Assembly: GCA_009692585.1 (NCBI GenBank) | Contig: SHYX01000025.1 | Location: forward strand, 5,024-69,023 | Direction: 5' to 3' | DNA: 64,000 bases | Origin: Myxococcales bacterium | GTDB lineage: Bacteria; Myxococcota; UBA796; SXON01 | Shown: positions 9,666-18,776 of the stretch, piece by piece | Layout of the letters: every line of letters starts with the position of its first letter | How positions within the stretch are numbered: position 1 is the first letter of the stretch | Notes under the pieces: generated by a model | Told to the model about the DNA's origin: nothing | The model's database searches: none | What the model saw: the letters and a program-made list of their open reading frames with translations, nothing else | Program-made: the position numbers and the translations under genes

Positions 9666-10662
9666 CCTCCGCTCCGATACCCTGACCCGCCCCACCGCGG
9701 GCATGCGCCGCGCCATCGCCGACGCCGAGGTCGGGGACGACGTCTTCGGCGAGGACCCCACCGTCAACCGGTTGGAGGCCCGGGTGGCCGCCCTCCTCGG
9801 CAAGGAGTCCGCGCTCTTTGTCCCCTCCGGCACCATGGCCAACCAGATCGCCTTCCGGATCCTGACCGAACCCGGGGACGAGATCGTGATGGAGGCGGAC
9901 GCGCACCCGTTCCACTACGAGGCCGGCGGCGCCGCGGTGATCTCGGGGGTGACCATCCGCCTGGTGCAGGGGGAGCGAGGCGTCCTCGACCCCACCGCGC
10001 TGCGCGCCGCGTTGCGGCCGCCGAACGTCCACCACGCTCCCGCCCGGCTGTTGTCGGTGGAGAACACGTCGAATCGAGGCGGCGGCGCCGTCACCTCCGC
10101 GGAGCGATGCCGGGAGCTGTGCGCGGTCGCCCACGAGGCCGGACTGCATGCCCACCTCGACGGCGCACGCCTGTGGAACGCCCACGTCGCCACCGGCACG
10201 CCGCTCGCCGAACTGGCCGCCGCCTTCGACGTGGTCAACGTCTGCATGAGCAAGGGCCTCGGCGCGCCGGTGGGCTCGCTGGTGGCGGGCCCGCGAGCGC
10301 TCGCCGAGCGGGCGCGACGCACACGAAAGATGCTCGGCGGCGGGATGCGCCAGGTGGGCATCCTCGCCGCGGCCGCGGAGTACGCGCTCGACCACCACGT
10401 GGCGCGCCTCGCCGAGGACCACCTCCGGGCGCGTACCCTCTGGGAAGGGCTCCGCGACGCGGGCTTCGCCGTTGAGGCAGCCCCGGAGACCAACATCCTC
10501 TACTTCCGCGTGGCCGACGCCCCCGCCTTCGTGGGCGGGCTCCGCGAGCACGGGGTGGGGGCCATCGCCATCGCCCAGGACCGGGTGCGCCTGGTCACCC
10601 ACCTCGACGTCGACGATGCCGGCGTGGCGCGGGCGCTGGAGGCGCTGCGGGGGCTGGGGTGA
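9655..10662 (+). CDS. ltaE: Low-specificity L-threonine aldolase
   Basis: This PLP enzyme of fold type I cleaves L-threonine or L-allo-threonine to glycine and acetaldehyde. The 335-residue protein has the family N-terminus ([17 protein letters not shown]), a glycine-rich cofactor loop ([12 protein letters not shown]), [10 protein letters not shown] for the cofactor-binding Asp, and [12 protein letters not shown] carrying the Schiff-base Lys at about residue 200. The ATG lies inside the 3' end of gpmI in another frame, so the two are translationally coupled, although no direct pathway link is obvious. Confidence 0.9.
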   Translation: MWIDLRSDTLTRPTAGMRRAIADAEVGDDVFGEDPTVNRLEARVAALLGKESALFVPSGTMANQIAFRILTEPGDEIVMEADAHPFHYEAGGAAVISGVTIRLVQGERGVLDPTALRAALRPPNVHHAPARLLSVENTSNRGGGAVTSAERCRELCAVAHEAGLHAHLDGARLWNAHVATGTPLAELAAAFDVVNVCMSKGLGAPVGSLVAGPRALAERARRTRKMLGGGMRQVGILAAAAEYALDHHVARLAEDHLRARTLWEGLRDAGFAVEAAPETNILYFRVADAPAFVGGLREHGVGAIAIAQDRVRLVTHLDVDDAGVARALEALRGLG

Positions 10663-10767
10663 TTAGTCGGATGCGCCGCGACGCGGCAAACTCGCTGGTT
10701 GCGGCTTGGGCGAAAGCTCAAAAAGCTAGGTTTTCTGCCGAGCCACGCCGCACCACCGCGCCCATCG

Positions 10768-11772
10768 TCACCCGCCGGCCAACTCCCGATGCAGCCGCGA
10801 CACCAGCCCCGGCCCCTGGAACACGAACGCGCTGTACACCTGCACCGCGGCGCAGCCCATCGCGAGGTAGTCGCGCACGTCGTCCGCGGTCGACACCCCG
10901 CCCACCCCGATGACGGGGCAGCGCCCGGCGGCCGCGCTGAGGACGACGCCGATCTTCTGCCGCGCCAACGGCCGCAGCGGCGCGCCGGACAGGCCCCCGG
11001 GCTGATCGAGCCGCGAGGTGTCGCCGGGACGCGTCGTCGTCGTATTGGTGGCAATGATCCCGGCGCATCCCGCCTGGACCGCCACCTCGACCGCCTCGGC
11101 GAGCGCATCGTCTTCGAGGTCCGGCGCCAGCTTCAGGAACAGCGGCGTTCCCGACGCCGCCGGCACCGCCGCGCCCAGGAGCCGCGCCAGGGGTTCCTTG
11201 TCCTGCAACGAGCGCAGCCCCTGGGTGTTGGGCGACGACACGTTGACCACGAAATAGTCCGCCTTTTCCCTCAGCGCGGCGAGGCTCTGGAGGTAGTCGC
11301 CCACCGCATCCTCGTTGGCCGTGACCTTGGACTTGCCCAGGTTGGCGCCCACGGGCACCTTCGGCCAGCGACCGCTCTCCCGCAAGCGCCCGAGCGTCGC
11401 TGCGAGCGCGGTGGCGCCGAGGTTGTTGAAGCCCATGCGGTTGATGAGGCCGCCCTCGTCGACCAGACGGAACAACCGCGGGCGTGGGTTGCCCGGCTGC
11501 GGGTGGGCGGTGACGGTGCCGAGTTCGATGGCGCCGAAGCCCAACGCATCCCACGCCGCGACGCCCACCCCGTTCTTGTCGAGCCCAGCGGCGAGACCGA
11601 TGGGGCCACCCCACGTCAGGCCCGCGATCGTCACCCGCAGCGCTGGGTCCGGTCGTCGGTCGCCCGCCAGCCATGGCACCAGGGCCAGACCCTGAAAAAC
11701 CAGCTCGTGGGCTGTCTCCGCGTCTATGCGGAACAAGAGCGGCCGGGCGAGGGCGTACAGGGGGTCGAGCAT
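10768..11772 (-). CDS. pyrD: Dihydroorotate dehydrogenase (quinone), class 2
   Basis: The enzyme catalyses the FMN- and quinone-dependent oxidation of dihydroorotate to orotate in UMP synthesis, at the membrane face. The 334-residue protein has the class 2 N-terminal helical extension (DPLYALARPLLF…AETAHEL), the FMN-binding GLAAGLDKNG, NRMGFNNLGA, and VNVSSPNTQGLR with the catalytic Ser that marks class 2. ATNTTTTRPG and GVGGVSTADD bind FMN phosphate. It is monocistronic. A 90-bp repeat lies 70 bp upstream of its start in the leader position, and an element of the same sequence precedes fumarase elsewhere in the window. Confidence 0.95.
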   Translation of the reverse strand: MLDPLYALARPLLFRIDAETAHELVFQGLALVPWLAGDRRPDPALRVTIAGLTWGGPIGLAAGLDKNGVGVAAWDALGFGAIELGTVTAHPQPGNPRPRLFRLVDEGGLINRMGFNNLGATALAATLGRLRESGRWPKVPVGANLGKSKVTANEDAVGDYLQSLAALREKADYFVVNVSSPNTQGLRSLQDKEPLARLLGAAVPAASGTPLFLKLAPDLEDDALAEAVEVAVQAGCAGIIATNTTTTRPGDTSRLDQPGGLSGAPLRPLARQKIGVVLSAAAGRCPVIGVGGVSTADDVRDYLAMGCAAVQVYSAFVFQGPGLVSRLHRELAGG

Positions 11773-11841
11773 CGGGGGAGCCCTCTTACTCTTGCGTACA
11801 AGGTGCCGCGGTCAGCGGACGAGGATCTCGACCGTGTCTAA

Positions 11842-11931
11842 CCAGAAACGGGGGAAGATGCTCACCGCGTCCTCCCCCTACCGTCGCCTACCCTCCGGCC
11901 TCCAAGCTACGCTTTCCGGCCTACGGCGGCG
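11842..11931 (-). repeat. 90-bp structured repeat, copy A (leader of pyrD)
   Basis: This 90-bp block matches 45024-45113 at 86 of 90 positions, in the same orientation. Read on the pyrD strand it has two foldable parts. The first is GGCC and AAGC/GCUU helices around a GUA loop. The second is a 12-position hairpin of GGGGGAGGACGC against GCATCTTCCCCC with loop GGTGA, followed by GTTTC. It ends about 70 nt before the pyrD ATG. It could be a regulatory leader RNA or a short dispersed repeat; it resembles no riboswitch class known to me. Confidence 0.75.
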
Positions 11932-12299
11932 GTCGGGTTGGATAACCCGCCCGCCGGGTGCGAAGGTTGGATCCTCGGCGTCGTAGCTGGGGTACACGTC
12001 CCCGCTCTCCAGCGCTGAGACCGCAGGCTTCGATTGAATCGCCCAGTCGTAGCTGAGCGGACCACACCCTCCGCTGGCCCTCCCGTCGAGCTGGACCGCG
12101 CCGCGCCGAGGTTGACCCTCTGGTCCAGTCCCGCGTCGGCGAGGGGCGCAGTGACACACCATGAGGTATCGCTTATATCACCGATATCGCTGGGCTCGCC
12201 GCTGGCGGACTTCGCGGCTGTGCCGTCCCCGGACGGCCCGCGACAGCCGGCGAGGGCTAAGAGCACTGTGAGCTGAAGCACGGGGGAGAGTAACGCCAC
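11932..12299 (-). pseudogene. Truncated, frameshifted PKD-domain lipoprotein
   Basis: Minus-strand reading from GTG 12299 (or GTG 12281) gives a lipoprotein signal with lipobox LAGC, then a Ser/Asp-rich spacer, then APLADAGLDQRVNLGAA, the opening of a PKD domain. The domain continues in another frame as VQLDGRASGGCGPLSYDWAI and on to TFAPGG. A 2-base CG excess (or 1-base loss) near 12095-12108 explains the switch. The PKD domain then stops abruptly at about 11940, where the sequence meets the 90-bp repeat at 11931. The gene is therefore broken twice, and nothing downstream restores it. It is probably not functional. Confidence 0.65.
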
Positions 12300-12352
12300 G
12301 CCTTGGTCCGCGCGCCGGTGTGGGCGCCCCCACCAAATGCCGATCGGGTCCC

Positions 12353-12409
12353 GGTGATCGTTGACGATCGCCACCGCTCCGACTACAACTCTCACGTTCA
12401 CGTAAGAGT
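12353..12409 (+). promoter_or_regulatory. Candidate sigma-70 promoter and operators of the isc operon
   Basis: TTGACG (12361-12366) and TACAAC (12384-12389) are separated by exactly 17 bp, a good -35/-10 pair for the merR-isc operon that starts at 12413. Two dyads flank it. GGTGATCG-TTGA-CGATCGCC (12353-12372) overlaps the -35. A 22-bp imperfect palindrome, ACTCT…AGAGT, at 12388-12409 (18 of 22 positions symmetric) overlaps the expected transcription start. Either could be the site for the encoded MerR-type regulator. These are sequence matches only. Confidence 0.45.
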
Positions 12410-12412
12410 CTG

Positions 12413-12928
12413 ATGTCTGAGGTACTCCTCACCCCGCTGATGCGCATCGGAGCGCTCGCCGACAAGGCGGGGCGCACCCAGCGTACGCTCCACTTCTACG
12501 AGGAGTTGGGGTTGCTCACGCCAGTGGGGCGTACCAAGGGCGGTTTTCGGTTGTACGACCAGGACTCCCTGCTCCGGATCCACTGGATCGGCCGTCTGCA
12601 GGAGCTCGATTTCTCGCTCCCCGAAATCCGCGACTTCCTCGAAGCGCTGCGCTCTGCCCAGTCGGCCCCCGCGATGATGCGCTCGTTGGAAGGGTTCTAC
12701 CGGGGTAAGCGGGAAGAGACCCGCGCCCAGCTTCTCCGCCTGCAATCTCTCGATACCGAGCTGGCGGACGCGGTGGACTACCTCGCCGGATGTACGACGT
12801 GCGCGCCGTCCACCGAGAAGTCGGCCTGCCCCACGTGCGAAGAAGGCGAGCACTCTCACACCGAGGCGCCCGCGTTGGTGGCCGCCCTCCGCGAAACGAC
12901 GCCTCACGCCGACCACCCGGAAAACTGA
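12413..12928 (+). CDS. MerR family regulator with C-terminal cysteine cluster, head of isc operon
   Basis: This 171-residue MerR protein has a winged helix-turn-helix at about 10-80 ([20 protein letters not shown]…GLL, then [11 protein letters not shown]), then a dimerisation coiled coil at about 95-130. The C-terminal effector region has two Cys-x2-Cys pairs, CTTC and CPTC, eight residues apart, followed by an acidic His-containing tail (EEGEHSH). Such clusters bind metal ions or Fe-S clusters. It begins two bases before iscS and replaces the Rrf2-type IscR expected here, so a role in sensing Fe-S or metal status and controlling the operon is inferred. An internal ATG at 12440 matches the usual MerR N-terminus and is an alternative start. 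Confidence 0.85.
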   Translation: MSEVLLTPLMRIGALADKAGRTQRTLHFYEELGLLTPVGRTKGGFRLYDQDSLLRIHWIGRLQELDFSLPEIRDFLEALRSAQSAPAMMRSLEGFYRGKREETRAQLLRLQSLDTELADAVDYLAGCTTCAPSTEKSACPTCEEGEHSHTEAPALVAALRETTPHADHPEN

Positions 12929-12929
12929 G

Positions 12930-14153
12930 ATGTCCCTTAAGCTTCCGATCTATCTTGACAATCATGCCACCACCCGGGTGGACCCCAAGGTGCTCGAGGT
13001 GATGCTCCCCTTCCTGGGCGAGGTCTTCGGCAACGCCGGGTCGCGCAACCACGCGTTCGGCTGGGCCGCCCAGGAGGCGGTGGAGCGCGCGCGGGAGCAG
13101 GTCGCCAGCCTCATCGGCGCGGACCCCAAGGAGATCATCTTCACCTCGGGCGCCACCGAGTCCGACAACCTCGCGATCCTCGGCGTGGCGCACTTCTACA
13201 AGGAGAAGGGCAAGCACCTCATCACGCAGTTGACCGAGCACAAGGCGGTGCTCGACGCCTGCCACGCGCTCGAAAAAGAAGGCTTCGAGATCACCTACCT
13301 GCCGGTGGCCACCGACGGCCGCATTCGTCTCGACGAGCTCGCCGCCGCGATCCGGCCCGACACGATCCTGGTGTCGATCATGTGGGCCAACAACGAGGTC
13401 GGCGTCATCCAGGACATCACCGCGATCGGCAAACTGTGCCGTGAGCGAGGCGTCTTCTTCCACACCGACGCGGTGCAGGGAATCGGCAAGCTGCCCTTCG
13501 ACGTCGCCAGCATGAACGTCGACATGGCCAGCATCTCCGCCCACAAGATGTACGGCCCCAAAGGCATCGGCGCGTTGTACATCCGCCGCGGCCGTCCGCG
13601 CATCCGCCTGGAGCCGACGATGTTCGGCGGCGGGCAAGAACGCGGCATTCGTAGTGGCACGCACGCGGTGCACCAGATCGTCGGCCTCGGCGCCGCTTGC
13701 GCGGTCGCCGCCGAGGCGATGCGCGACGGCGAGACCGTACGCATCCGCGAGCTCCGCGACTATCTGTGGGCCAGGCTGCAAGAGAATCTCGACGAGCTCT
13801 ACCTCAACGGCAGCTGGGAGCACCGCCTGCCCGGCAACCTCAACGTCAGCTTCGCGTTCTGCGAGGGCGAGGCGATGATGATGGCCATCAAGGACCTCGC
13901 GGTCAGCTCGGGCAGCGCCTGCACCTCGGCGTCGCTCGAACCCAGCTACGTGCTGCGCGCCATGGGCGTCGACGTCGAGCTGGCGCACACCTCGATTCGT
14001 TTCGGCATCGGCCGCTTCACCACCCGCGAAGAGATCGACTACGCCGTGCAGAACATCACCGACAAGGTGCGATGGCTGCGCGAGATGTCCCCACTCTACG
14101 AGATGGTCAAAGAAGGCATCGACATCAAATCCATCGAATGGACCGCCCACTAG
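12930..14153 (+). CDS. iscS: Cysteine desulfurase IscS
   Basis: A PLP-dependent desulfurase that converts cysteine to alanine and hands the sulfur, as a persulfide, to IscU. At 407 residues it has the expected length. It begins with [15 protein letters not shown]. It contains TSGATESDN for cofactor phosphate binding and [15 protein letters not shown] for the PLP Asp/Gln. [17 protein letters not shown] carries the Schiff-base Lys (about 205). The mobile loop [21 protein letters not shown] contains the sulfur-carrying Cys (about 330). The full SGSACTS loop and C-terminal tail mark the IscS/NifS group I type. It is the second gene of the isc operon. Confidence 0.97.
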   Translation: MSLKLPIYLDNHATTRVDPKVLEVMLPFLGEVFGNAGSRNHAFGWAAQEAVERAREQVASLIGADPKEIIFTSGATESDNLAILGVAHFYKEKGKHLITQLTEHKAVLDACHALEKEGFEITYLPVATDGRIRLDELAAAIRPDTILVSIMWANNEVGVIQDITAIGKLCRERGVFFHTDAVQGIGKLPFDVASMNVDMASISAHKMYGPKGIGALYIRRGRPRIRLEPTMFGGGQERGIRSGTHAVHQIVGLGAACAVAAEAMRDGETVRIRELRDYLWARLQENLDELYLNGSWEHRLPGNLNVSFAFCEGEAMMMAIKDLAVSSGSACTSASLEPSYVLRAMGVDVELAHTSIRFGIGRFTTREEIDYAVQNITDKVRWLREMSPLYEMVKEGIDIKSIEWTAH

Positions 14154-14170
14154 GGTCCCGGAGTAAACTC

Positions 14171-14584
14171 ATGGCCTACAGCAACAAAGTCATCGACCAC
14201 TACGAAAACCCCCGCAACGTCGGGTCGATGGACAAGACCGCCGACGACGTCGGCACCGGTCTGGTCGGCGCGCCGGCGTGCGGCGACGTGATGAAGCTGC
14301 AACTCCGGATCAGCGACGACGGCATCATCGAAGATGCCAAGTTCAAGACCTTCGGTTGCGGTTCCGCCATCGCGTCCAGCTCGCTGGTCACCGAGCTGGT
14401 CAAGGGTCGTTCCGTCGAGTTCGCGATGACGATCAACAACGCGATGATCGCCGAAGAGCTGAAGCTCCCGCCGGTCAAGATCCACTGCTCGGTGCTGGCC
14501 GAGGACGCGATCAAGGCGGCGATCGCGGACTTCAAGCAGAAGCGGGCGAAGAAGGCCGACGCGCTCGCGGCGGCGGCGGAGTAA
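14171..14584 (+). CDS. iscU: Fe-S cluster scaffold IscU
   Basis: The 137-residue scaffold on which IscS sulfur and iron are assembled into [2Fe-2S] clusters. All three cluster Cys are present in family context: GAPACGDVM (Cys about 37), FKTFGCGSAIASSS (Cys about 62) and LPPVKIHCSVLAEDAI (Cys about 105). The LPPVK motif recognised by HscA is intact, and the Asp of ACGD is conserved. The start at 14171 gives the canonical MAYSNKVIDHYENPRNVG. It follows iscS by 17 bp and precedes iscA by 2 bp. Confidence 0.97.
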   Translation: MAYSNKVIDHYENPRNVGSMDKTADDVGTGLVGAPACGDVMKLQLRISDDGIIEDAKFKTFGCGSAIASSSLVTELVKGRSVEFAMTINNAMIAEELKLPPVKIHCSVLAEDAIKAAIADFKQKRAKKADALAAAAE

Positions 14585-14586
14585 CG

Positions 14587-14925
14587 ATGGCTGTCGAACT
14601 CACCCCGCGCGCCATCTCTCGCATCCGCGAGCTGGCGATGAAACGACAGACGCCGGACCACGTCTTCCGGCTGGGCATCCGCGGCGGCGGCTGCTCGGGG
14701 CTCTCGTACTACGTCGACTTTGCCCCGGCGGCGGCGGAGAAAGACAAGGTGTTCACCTTCGGCCCCGACGAAGGAAAGGTGACCGTGGTCATCGACCGCA
14801 AGTCCTACCTCTTCCTCAACGGCATCGTCGTCGACTGGAAGACCGAGCTGATGAAGACCGGGTTCGAGTTCTTCAACCCGCTCGCCAAGACCAGCTGTTC
14901 CTGCGGGGAGAGCTTCACCGTCTAG
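14587..14925 (+). CDS. iscA: Iron-sulfur assembly protein IscA
   Basis: The 112-residue A-type carrier delivers Fe-S clusters or iron to target proteins. The three conserved Cys are visible: one in GIRGGGCSGLSYYVDF at about residue 37 and two in the C-terminal SCSCGESF at about 105 and 107. The body follows the HesB/IscA pattern (ISRIRELAMKRQ…LRLGIRGGG type). It starts 2 bp after iscU, in the usual isc order. Confidence 0.96.
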   Translation: MAVELTPRAISRIRELAMKRQTPDHVFRLGIRGGGCSGLSYYVDFAPAAAEKDKVFTFGPDEGKVTVVIDRKSYLFLNGIVVDWKTELMKTGFEFFNPLAKTSCSCGESFTV

Positions 14926-14940
14926 GCGGGAAGCACGCGC

Positions 14941-15519
14941 ATGGCTTCGCATCGTTCGGTCTGTTTCTCCTGCCGCGAACCCGTACAGGGGCCGTCTTGC
15001 GTCGGCTGCGGCGCGTTTCAACCACCGCCGGCGAGCCCAGACCCCTTTGCGCTGTTTGGACTGCCCCACCGCTATCACCTCGATGCTGCCGAGCTCGATG
15101 CGCGCTACCGGACCATCGCACGGGCCACCCATCCTGATCGTTTCGTCAGCCGTCCCGCCGTGGAGCGCCGGATGGCGTTGCAGTGGACGGCGGCGCTCAA
15201 CGAAGCCCGGCGCGTGCTCAAGGACGACCGCATTCGGGCCCGATGGCTGGCGACAGGCCGGGCGGCACCCCCCGAAACCGGCGGCCCCGCGCTCGATCCT
15301 GCATTTCTCGCCGAGATCTTCGAGTGGCGCGAGCGCGACGACGACCAGCCGGGCGTCATGAGCGATCTTGCGACTGTATCGCGACAGGAGTTGTTTGGCA
15401 TGATTGAGGCTGAATTCTCCGCGTGGGAGGCCGGCTCTGGCACGCTGGACCACATCGAAGACCACTTGAATCGCCTCACCTACGTCGAGGGCCTGCTGCG
15501 CTCTCACTCGGACGCCTGA
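14941..15519 (+). CDS. hscB: Co-chaperone HscB with N-terminal zinc-ribbon-like extension
   Basis: The J-domain co-chaperone brings IscU to HscA and stimulates its ATPase. The J domain at about residues 35-105 begins [15 protein letters not shown] and has the HPD motif in ATHPDRFVS. The C-terminal three-helix IscU-binding domain follows (about 125-192). Before the J domain is [16 protein letters not shown], two Cys-x2-Cys pairs that should bind zinc. E. coli HscB lacks this extension, but human HSCB and some bacteria have one. It lies 15 bp after iscA and 1 bp before hscA. Confidence 0.93.
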   Translation: MASHRSVCFSCREPVQGPSCVGCGAFQPPPASPDPFALFGLPHRYHLDAAELDARYRTIARATHPDRFVSRPAVERRMALQWTAALNEARRVLKDDRIRARWLATGRAAPPETGGPALDPAFLAEIFEWRERDDDQPGVMSDLATVSRQELFGMIEAEFSAWEAGSGTLDHIEDHLNRLTYVEGLLRSHSDA

Positions 15520-15520
15520 C

Positions 15521-17347
15521 ATGGCCAACATCGGCATCGATCTGGGAACCACCAACTCACTGGTCGCGGTGGTCATGAACGGCCGCGCGCGCTGCCTGTT
15601 GGACGACGTGGGCTCGTCGATGCTGCCGAGCGCGGTGCGCTACGACGCGGACGGTAGCGTGATCGTAGGCGGGGTGGCCCGCGACGAGGCGCCCCGACAT
15701 CCACACCGGACCTTCACCAGCGTCAAGCGCTTCATGGGCCGCGCCCCCGCCGACTGTCAGGCTGACGCTGCGCTCTTCCGCGCGCACATGGACCCGACCG
15801 AGGGGCGGTTCGTGCGTTTCCTCGTCGGCGACCACGCGCCGGTGACCCCGGTCGAGGTCAGCGCCGAGGTACTCAAACGGCTCCGGGCACGCGCGATCGA
15901 GTGTCTCTTCGGTGAGCCGGGCGGCGCCGTCATCACCGTACCGGCGTACTTCGACGACGCCCAGCGGCAGGCCACCAAGGACGCGGCCCGCATTGCCGGC
16001 CTGGAGGTACTGCGCCTGTTGAACGAGCCGACCGCCGCGGCCATCGCCTACGGCCTGGACAAACGCGGCGGGGGCACCTTCGCGGTGTACGATCTTGGCG
16101 GAGGAACCTTCGACATCTCGATTCTGAGGTTGGACGACGGCGTCTTTGAGGTGTTGAGCACCGCTGGCGACACCCACCTGGGCGGCGACGACTTCGACCG
16201 CGCGCTCGCCGAGCTGGCCGCGGGTGGCGTCGACGCAGCGGCAGCGCTCGACGATGGCGCCTTCCGTGGGCTGGTCGCGTCTGCCCGCGCCGCCAAACAC
16301 CAACTCAGCGAGCACGGCGCGGCCACGGTGACCACGGCGGCCGGTGACGTCAGCGTGAGCGTCGCCGCGTTCGAAGCGGCGATTGCCCCCATTCTCGAGC
16401 GCACCGGCGCGTCATGCCGGCGGGCGCTCGCCGACGCCGGGCTCACCGCGGCGCAGGTGGACGCCGTGGTGTTGGTGGGGGGCTCCACCCGCGTGCCTCT
16501 GGTCCGGCGCCACGTCGCAACCCTGTTCGGTCGTGAGCCCTACTGCGACCTCGATCCAGACGAGGTCGTCGCCCTTGGCGCCGCGATGCAGGCCGACATC
16601 CTCAGCGGCAACTCCCAGCTCGCGGACGACATGCTGCTGCTCGACGTGATCCCGCTCTCGCTCGGCCTCGAAGTGATGGGTGGCGTCACCGAGAAGTTCA
16701 TCCCGCGGTGCTCCACCATCCCGGTCAACGCACATCAGACCTTCACCACGCACGTTGACAACCAGACGGTGGTCGACCTCCACGTGGTGCAGGGCGACCG
16801 CGAGCTGGCGTCGCAGAACCGGTCTCTTGCCCGATTCGAGCTGCGGGGGCTGCCGCCGCTGCCTGCGGGCGTGCCGCGGGTGCGCGTCGAGTTCACCGTC
16901 GATGCCGACGGGCTCCTCCACGTTGCCGCCAAGGAGGAGCACACCGGAATCGAGGCGAAGATCGACGTCAAGCCGAGCTATGGCCTCAGCGAAGAAGACA
17001 TCGAACGCATGCTCGAAGAGGCCATCGACCACGCCGAGACCGACGTCGATCAACGGCTGCTCATCGACGCCCGCGTCGAGGCGGAGGGCATCCTCGCCGC
17101 CATACATAAAGCGCTCGCGACGGACACCTCGCTGCTGGTGGGAAACGAAGCCGCGGTCATCGCGGATGTCGCGACAGCCCTGAAAGTGTCGATGACCACC
17201 ACTGATCGCGAACGCATCAGCGCCTTGTCGAAGAAGCTGGACGAAGTGAGCGCGCCCTTCGCCCAGCGCCGCATCGAACGTGACCTGACACTGGCGTTGT
17301 CGGGCCGCAATGCCGACGAAGTCGGCGCACAGATGGGGCTGCGCTGA
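15521..17347 (+). CDS. hscA: Hsp70-type chaperone HscA
   Basis: This 608-residue specialised Hsp70 uses ATP to drive cluster transfer from IscU after binding its LPPVK motif. Nucleotide-binding motifs are [14 protein letters not shown] at the N-terminus, a [25 protein letters not shown] segment near 150, [16 protein letters not shown] near 190, and [13 protein letters not shown] near 320. The substrate-binding domain starts at about 375 ([14 protein letters not shown]). It ends without the EEVD tail. Its stop and the fdx start share one base (TGATG), so translation is coupled. Confidence 0.96.
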   Translation: MANIGIDLGTTNSLVAVVMNGRARCLLDDVGSSMLPSAVRYDADGSVIVGGVARDEAPRHPHRTFTSVKRFMGRAPADCQADAALFRAHMDPTEGRFVRFLVGDHAPVTPVEVSAEVLKRLRARAIECLFGEPGGAVITVPAYFDDAQRQATKDAARIAGLEVLRLLNEPTAAAIAYGLDKRGGGTFAVYDLGGGTFDISILRLDDGVFEVLSTAGDTHLGGDDFDRALAELAAGGVDAAAALDDGAFRGLVASARAAKHQLSEHGAATVTTAAGDVSVSVAAFEAAIAPILERTGASCRRALADAGLTAAQVDAVVLVGGSTRVPLVRRHVATLFGREPYCDLDPDEVVALGAAMQADILSGNSQLADDMLLLDVIPLSLGLEVMGGVTEKFIPRCSTIPVNAHQTFTTHVDNQTVVDLHVVQGDRELASQNRSLARFELRGLPPLPAGVPRVRVEFTVDADGLLHVAAKEEHTGIEAKIDVKPSYGLSEEDIERMLEEAIDHAETDVDQRLLIDARVEAEGILAAIHKALATDTSLLVGNEAAVIADVATALKVSMTTTDRERISALSKKLDEVSAPFAQRRIERDLTLALSGRNADEVGAQMGLR

Positions 17348-17751
17348 TGGGCGTGAACCCGTTCATGAAGTCGGAGGCGCCCCCCCCGCCCATCCGCGGC
17401 TACGTTCTGCGCGTCAAGGGAACGGAGGTGGCCATCCACGTCGATCCGGCCAATCTGCCACACGCCGATCATGGTCAGGAGGGGAGTCTGCTCACCATCC
17501 TGATGGCCAACGGCATCGACGTCGAACATGTGTGCGGCGGGGTGTGCGCCTGCTCCACCTGTCACGTTTATGTCATACGCGGCGACACCGCTACCAACGA
17601 GGCGTCAGACGACGAGCTCGACATGCTCGACACCGCGCCGGCGCTGCGGCCGACGTCACGGTTGGCGTGCCAGTGTGTGCCGACCGGGGAAAGTGACATC
17701 GAGGTGGAGGTGCCCGCCTGGAATCGGAACGCGGTGAAAGAGGGGCACTGA
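17347..17751 (+). CDS. fdx: Isc-type [2Fe-2S] ferredoxin
   Basis: A 134-residue adrenodoxin-type ferredoxin that supplies electrons for cluster assembly. The four ligands follow the Isc ferredoxin pattern: [16 protein letters not shown] gives Cys-x5-Cys-x2-Cys, and the fourth is in SRLACQC, about 35 residues later. The acidic helix [10 protein letters not shown] is typical of the partner-binding face, and the C-terminal PAWNRNAV resembles the tail of E. coli Fdx. The N-terminus has about 20 extra residues. It is the last gene of the operon and converges on the pstS-like gene 15 bp away. Confidence 0.95.
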   Translation: MGVNPFMKSEAPPPPIRGYVLRVKGTEVAIHVDPANLPHADHGQEGSLLTILMANGIDVEHVCGGVCACSTCHVYVIRGDTATNEASDDELDMLDTAPALRPTSRLACQCVPTGESDIEVEVPAWNRNAVKEGH

Positions 17752-17766
17752 CCCGGGTCGGCAACA

Positions 17767-18741
17767 CTACCTCACCGGCGCATACGTCAGCGCAACGACC
17801 GCCTGCCCACTCTTGGATGTCAGAAACTCAACGAAAGTCCTGGTCGCCCCCGTTGGCGCGCCCTTGGTGACAATCGAGATCGGACGGACCAGCGCGTAAC
17901 GTTTGGCGGTGATCTCCGATACGATCGGTTGGACCCCATCGATGGCGAGCAGCTTCACGCCCTCGAGACCCTGTGCGCGCAGGCCGGCGAGGCTGACGTA
18001 GCCAATCGCGTCTTTGTCCCCGCGTACGGTGGTGGCCAGCTCCTTCTCGTTGTCGACCGCGGTGGCCGAGGCCACCACCGCGCCGGTGAGGCCGAAATGC
18101 TCCTCAAAGAGCTTGGTGGCGGTCTTTCCGTCGGGCCGGCGGTAGACGTTCACCGTGTCCGCCGCGCCGCCCACGTCGGCCCAGGAGGTGATCGTCCCGC
18201 CGAAAATCCCCTTGATCTGTGCGGTGGTCAGCCCCATGATGGCATTGTCGCGACCGGTGATGAGCGCCACCCCGTCGTAGCCAACGGTGGTCGCGATATA
18301 GTCCGACTCATCCGCCCGGAGCGCGCGCCCCAGGACGGCGCAATCGGCCTTGCCGCTCTTGACCGCGGCGAGGCTCTCCTTGCTTCCTTCCGCCATGACC
18401 GCCTCGACGACGAGGCCCAACTTTTCGGTCACGGCGTTGACCGACTTGCCGAGCGGTTGCGCGGCCTCAGGTCCCGCCAGCCGCACCTTTCCCACCTCGC
18501 CGGCAAGCGCCTTGACTTCGGGCAGCGAGGCCGTGGCCGTGGTCAACGGCGGCAGGGTCCCATCCGCGGCGAGCGCCGTGGGCAGGCCCCCACCCTCGGT
18601 GGGAGCGGTGGCGGCCGGCAGCGAGGCGCTCGGCGGCGGGAGGGGGGGGGCCGCGGGCGGCGCGAGTGCCACGCCCGGCGTCGATTCGACGGCAGATGGG
18701 GCCGGGGGGTCGGTGCAAGCGAGAACAAGAAACGTGAGCAT
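17767..18741 (-). CDS. Phosphate-binding-like (PBP superfamily) lipoprotein
   Basis: The ATG at 18741 gives a lipoprotein with lipobox VLAC within the first ten residues (MLTFLVLACTDPP). A long Ala/Pro-rich linker of about 90 residues follows, then a PstS-like periplasmic binding domain of about 230 residues. Landmarks are GSKESLAAVKSGKADCAVLGRAL, ITGRDNAIMGLTTAQIKGIFGG, and the final YALVRPISIVTKG. The family binds phosphate or related oxyanions. No pst transporter genes are adjacent, so ligand capture for signalling or as a solitary binding protein is possible. The alternative start at 18762 adds seven hydrophilic residues. Confidence 0.75.
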   Translation of the reverse strand: MLTFLVLACTDPPAPSAVESTPGVALAPPAAPPLPPPSASLPAATAPTEGGGLPTALAADGTLPPLTTATASLPEVKALAGEVGKVRLAGPEAAQPLGKSVNAVTEKLGLVVEAVMAEGSKESLAAVKSGKADCAVLGRALRADESDYIATTVGYDGVALITGRDNAIMGLTTAQIKGIFGGTITSWADVGGAADTVNVYRRPDGKTATKLFEEHFGLTGAVVASATAVDNEKELATTVRGDKDAIGYVSLAGLRAQGLEGVKLLAIDGVQPIVSEITAKRYALVRPISIVTKGAPTGATRTFVEFLTSKSGQAVVALTYAPVR

Positions 18742-18776
18742 TGGGCCGTTGTAGCCTGTCACGATAGCCCCCCGCC

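Noticed and set aside
11842..11931. The 90-bp repeat as a c-di-GMP (GEMM) riboswitch
   Set aside because: A few GC-rich motifs look similar, but the conserved GEMM core and its arrangement are missing.
11878..12276. Multiple short plus-strand and minus-strand frames as separate genes
   Set aside because: They are pieces of one broken PKD lipoprotein gene and of the 90-bp repeat.
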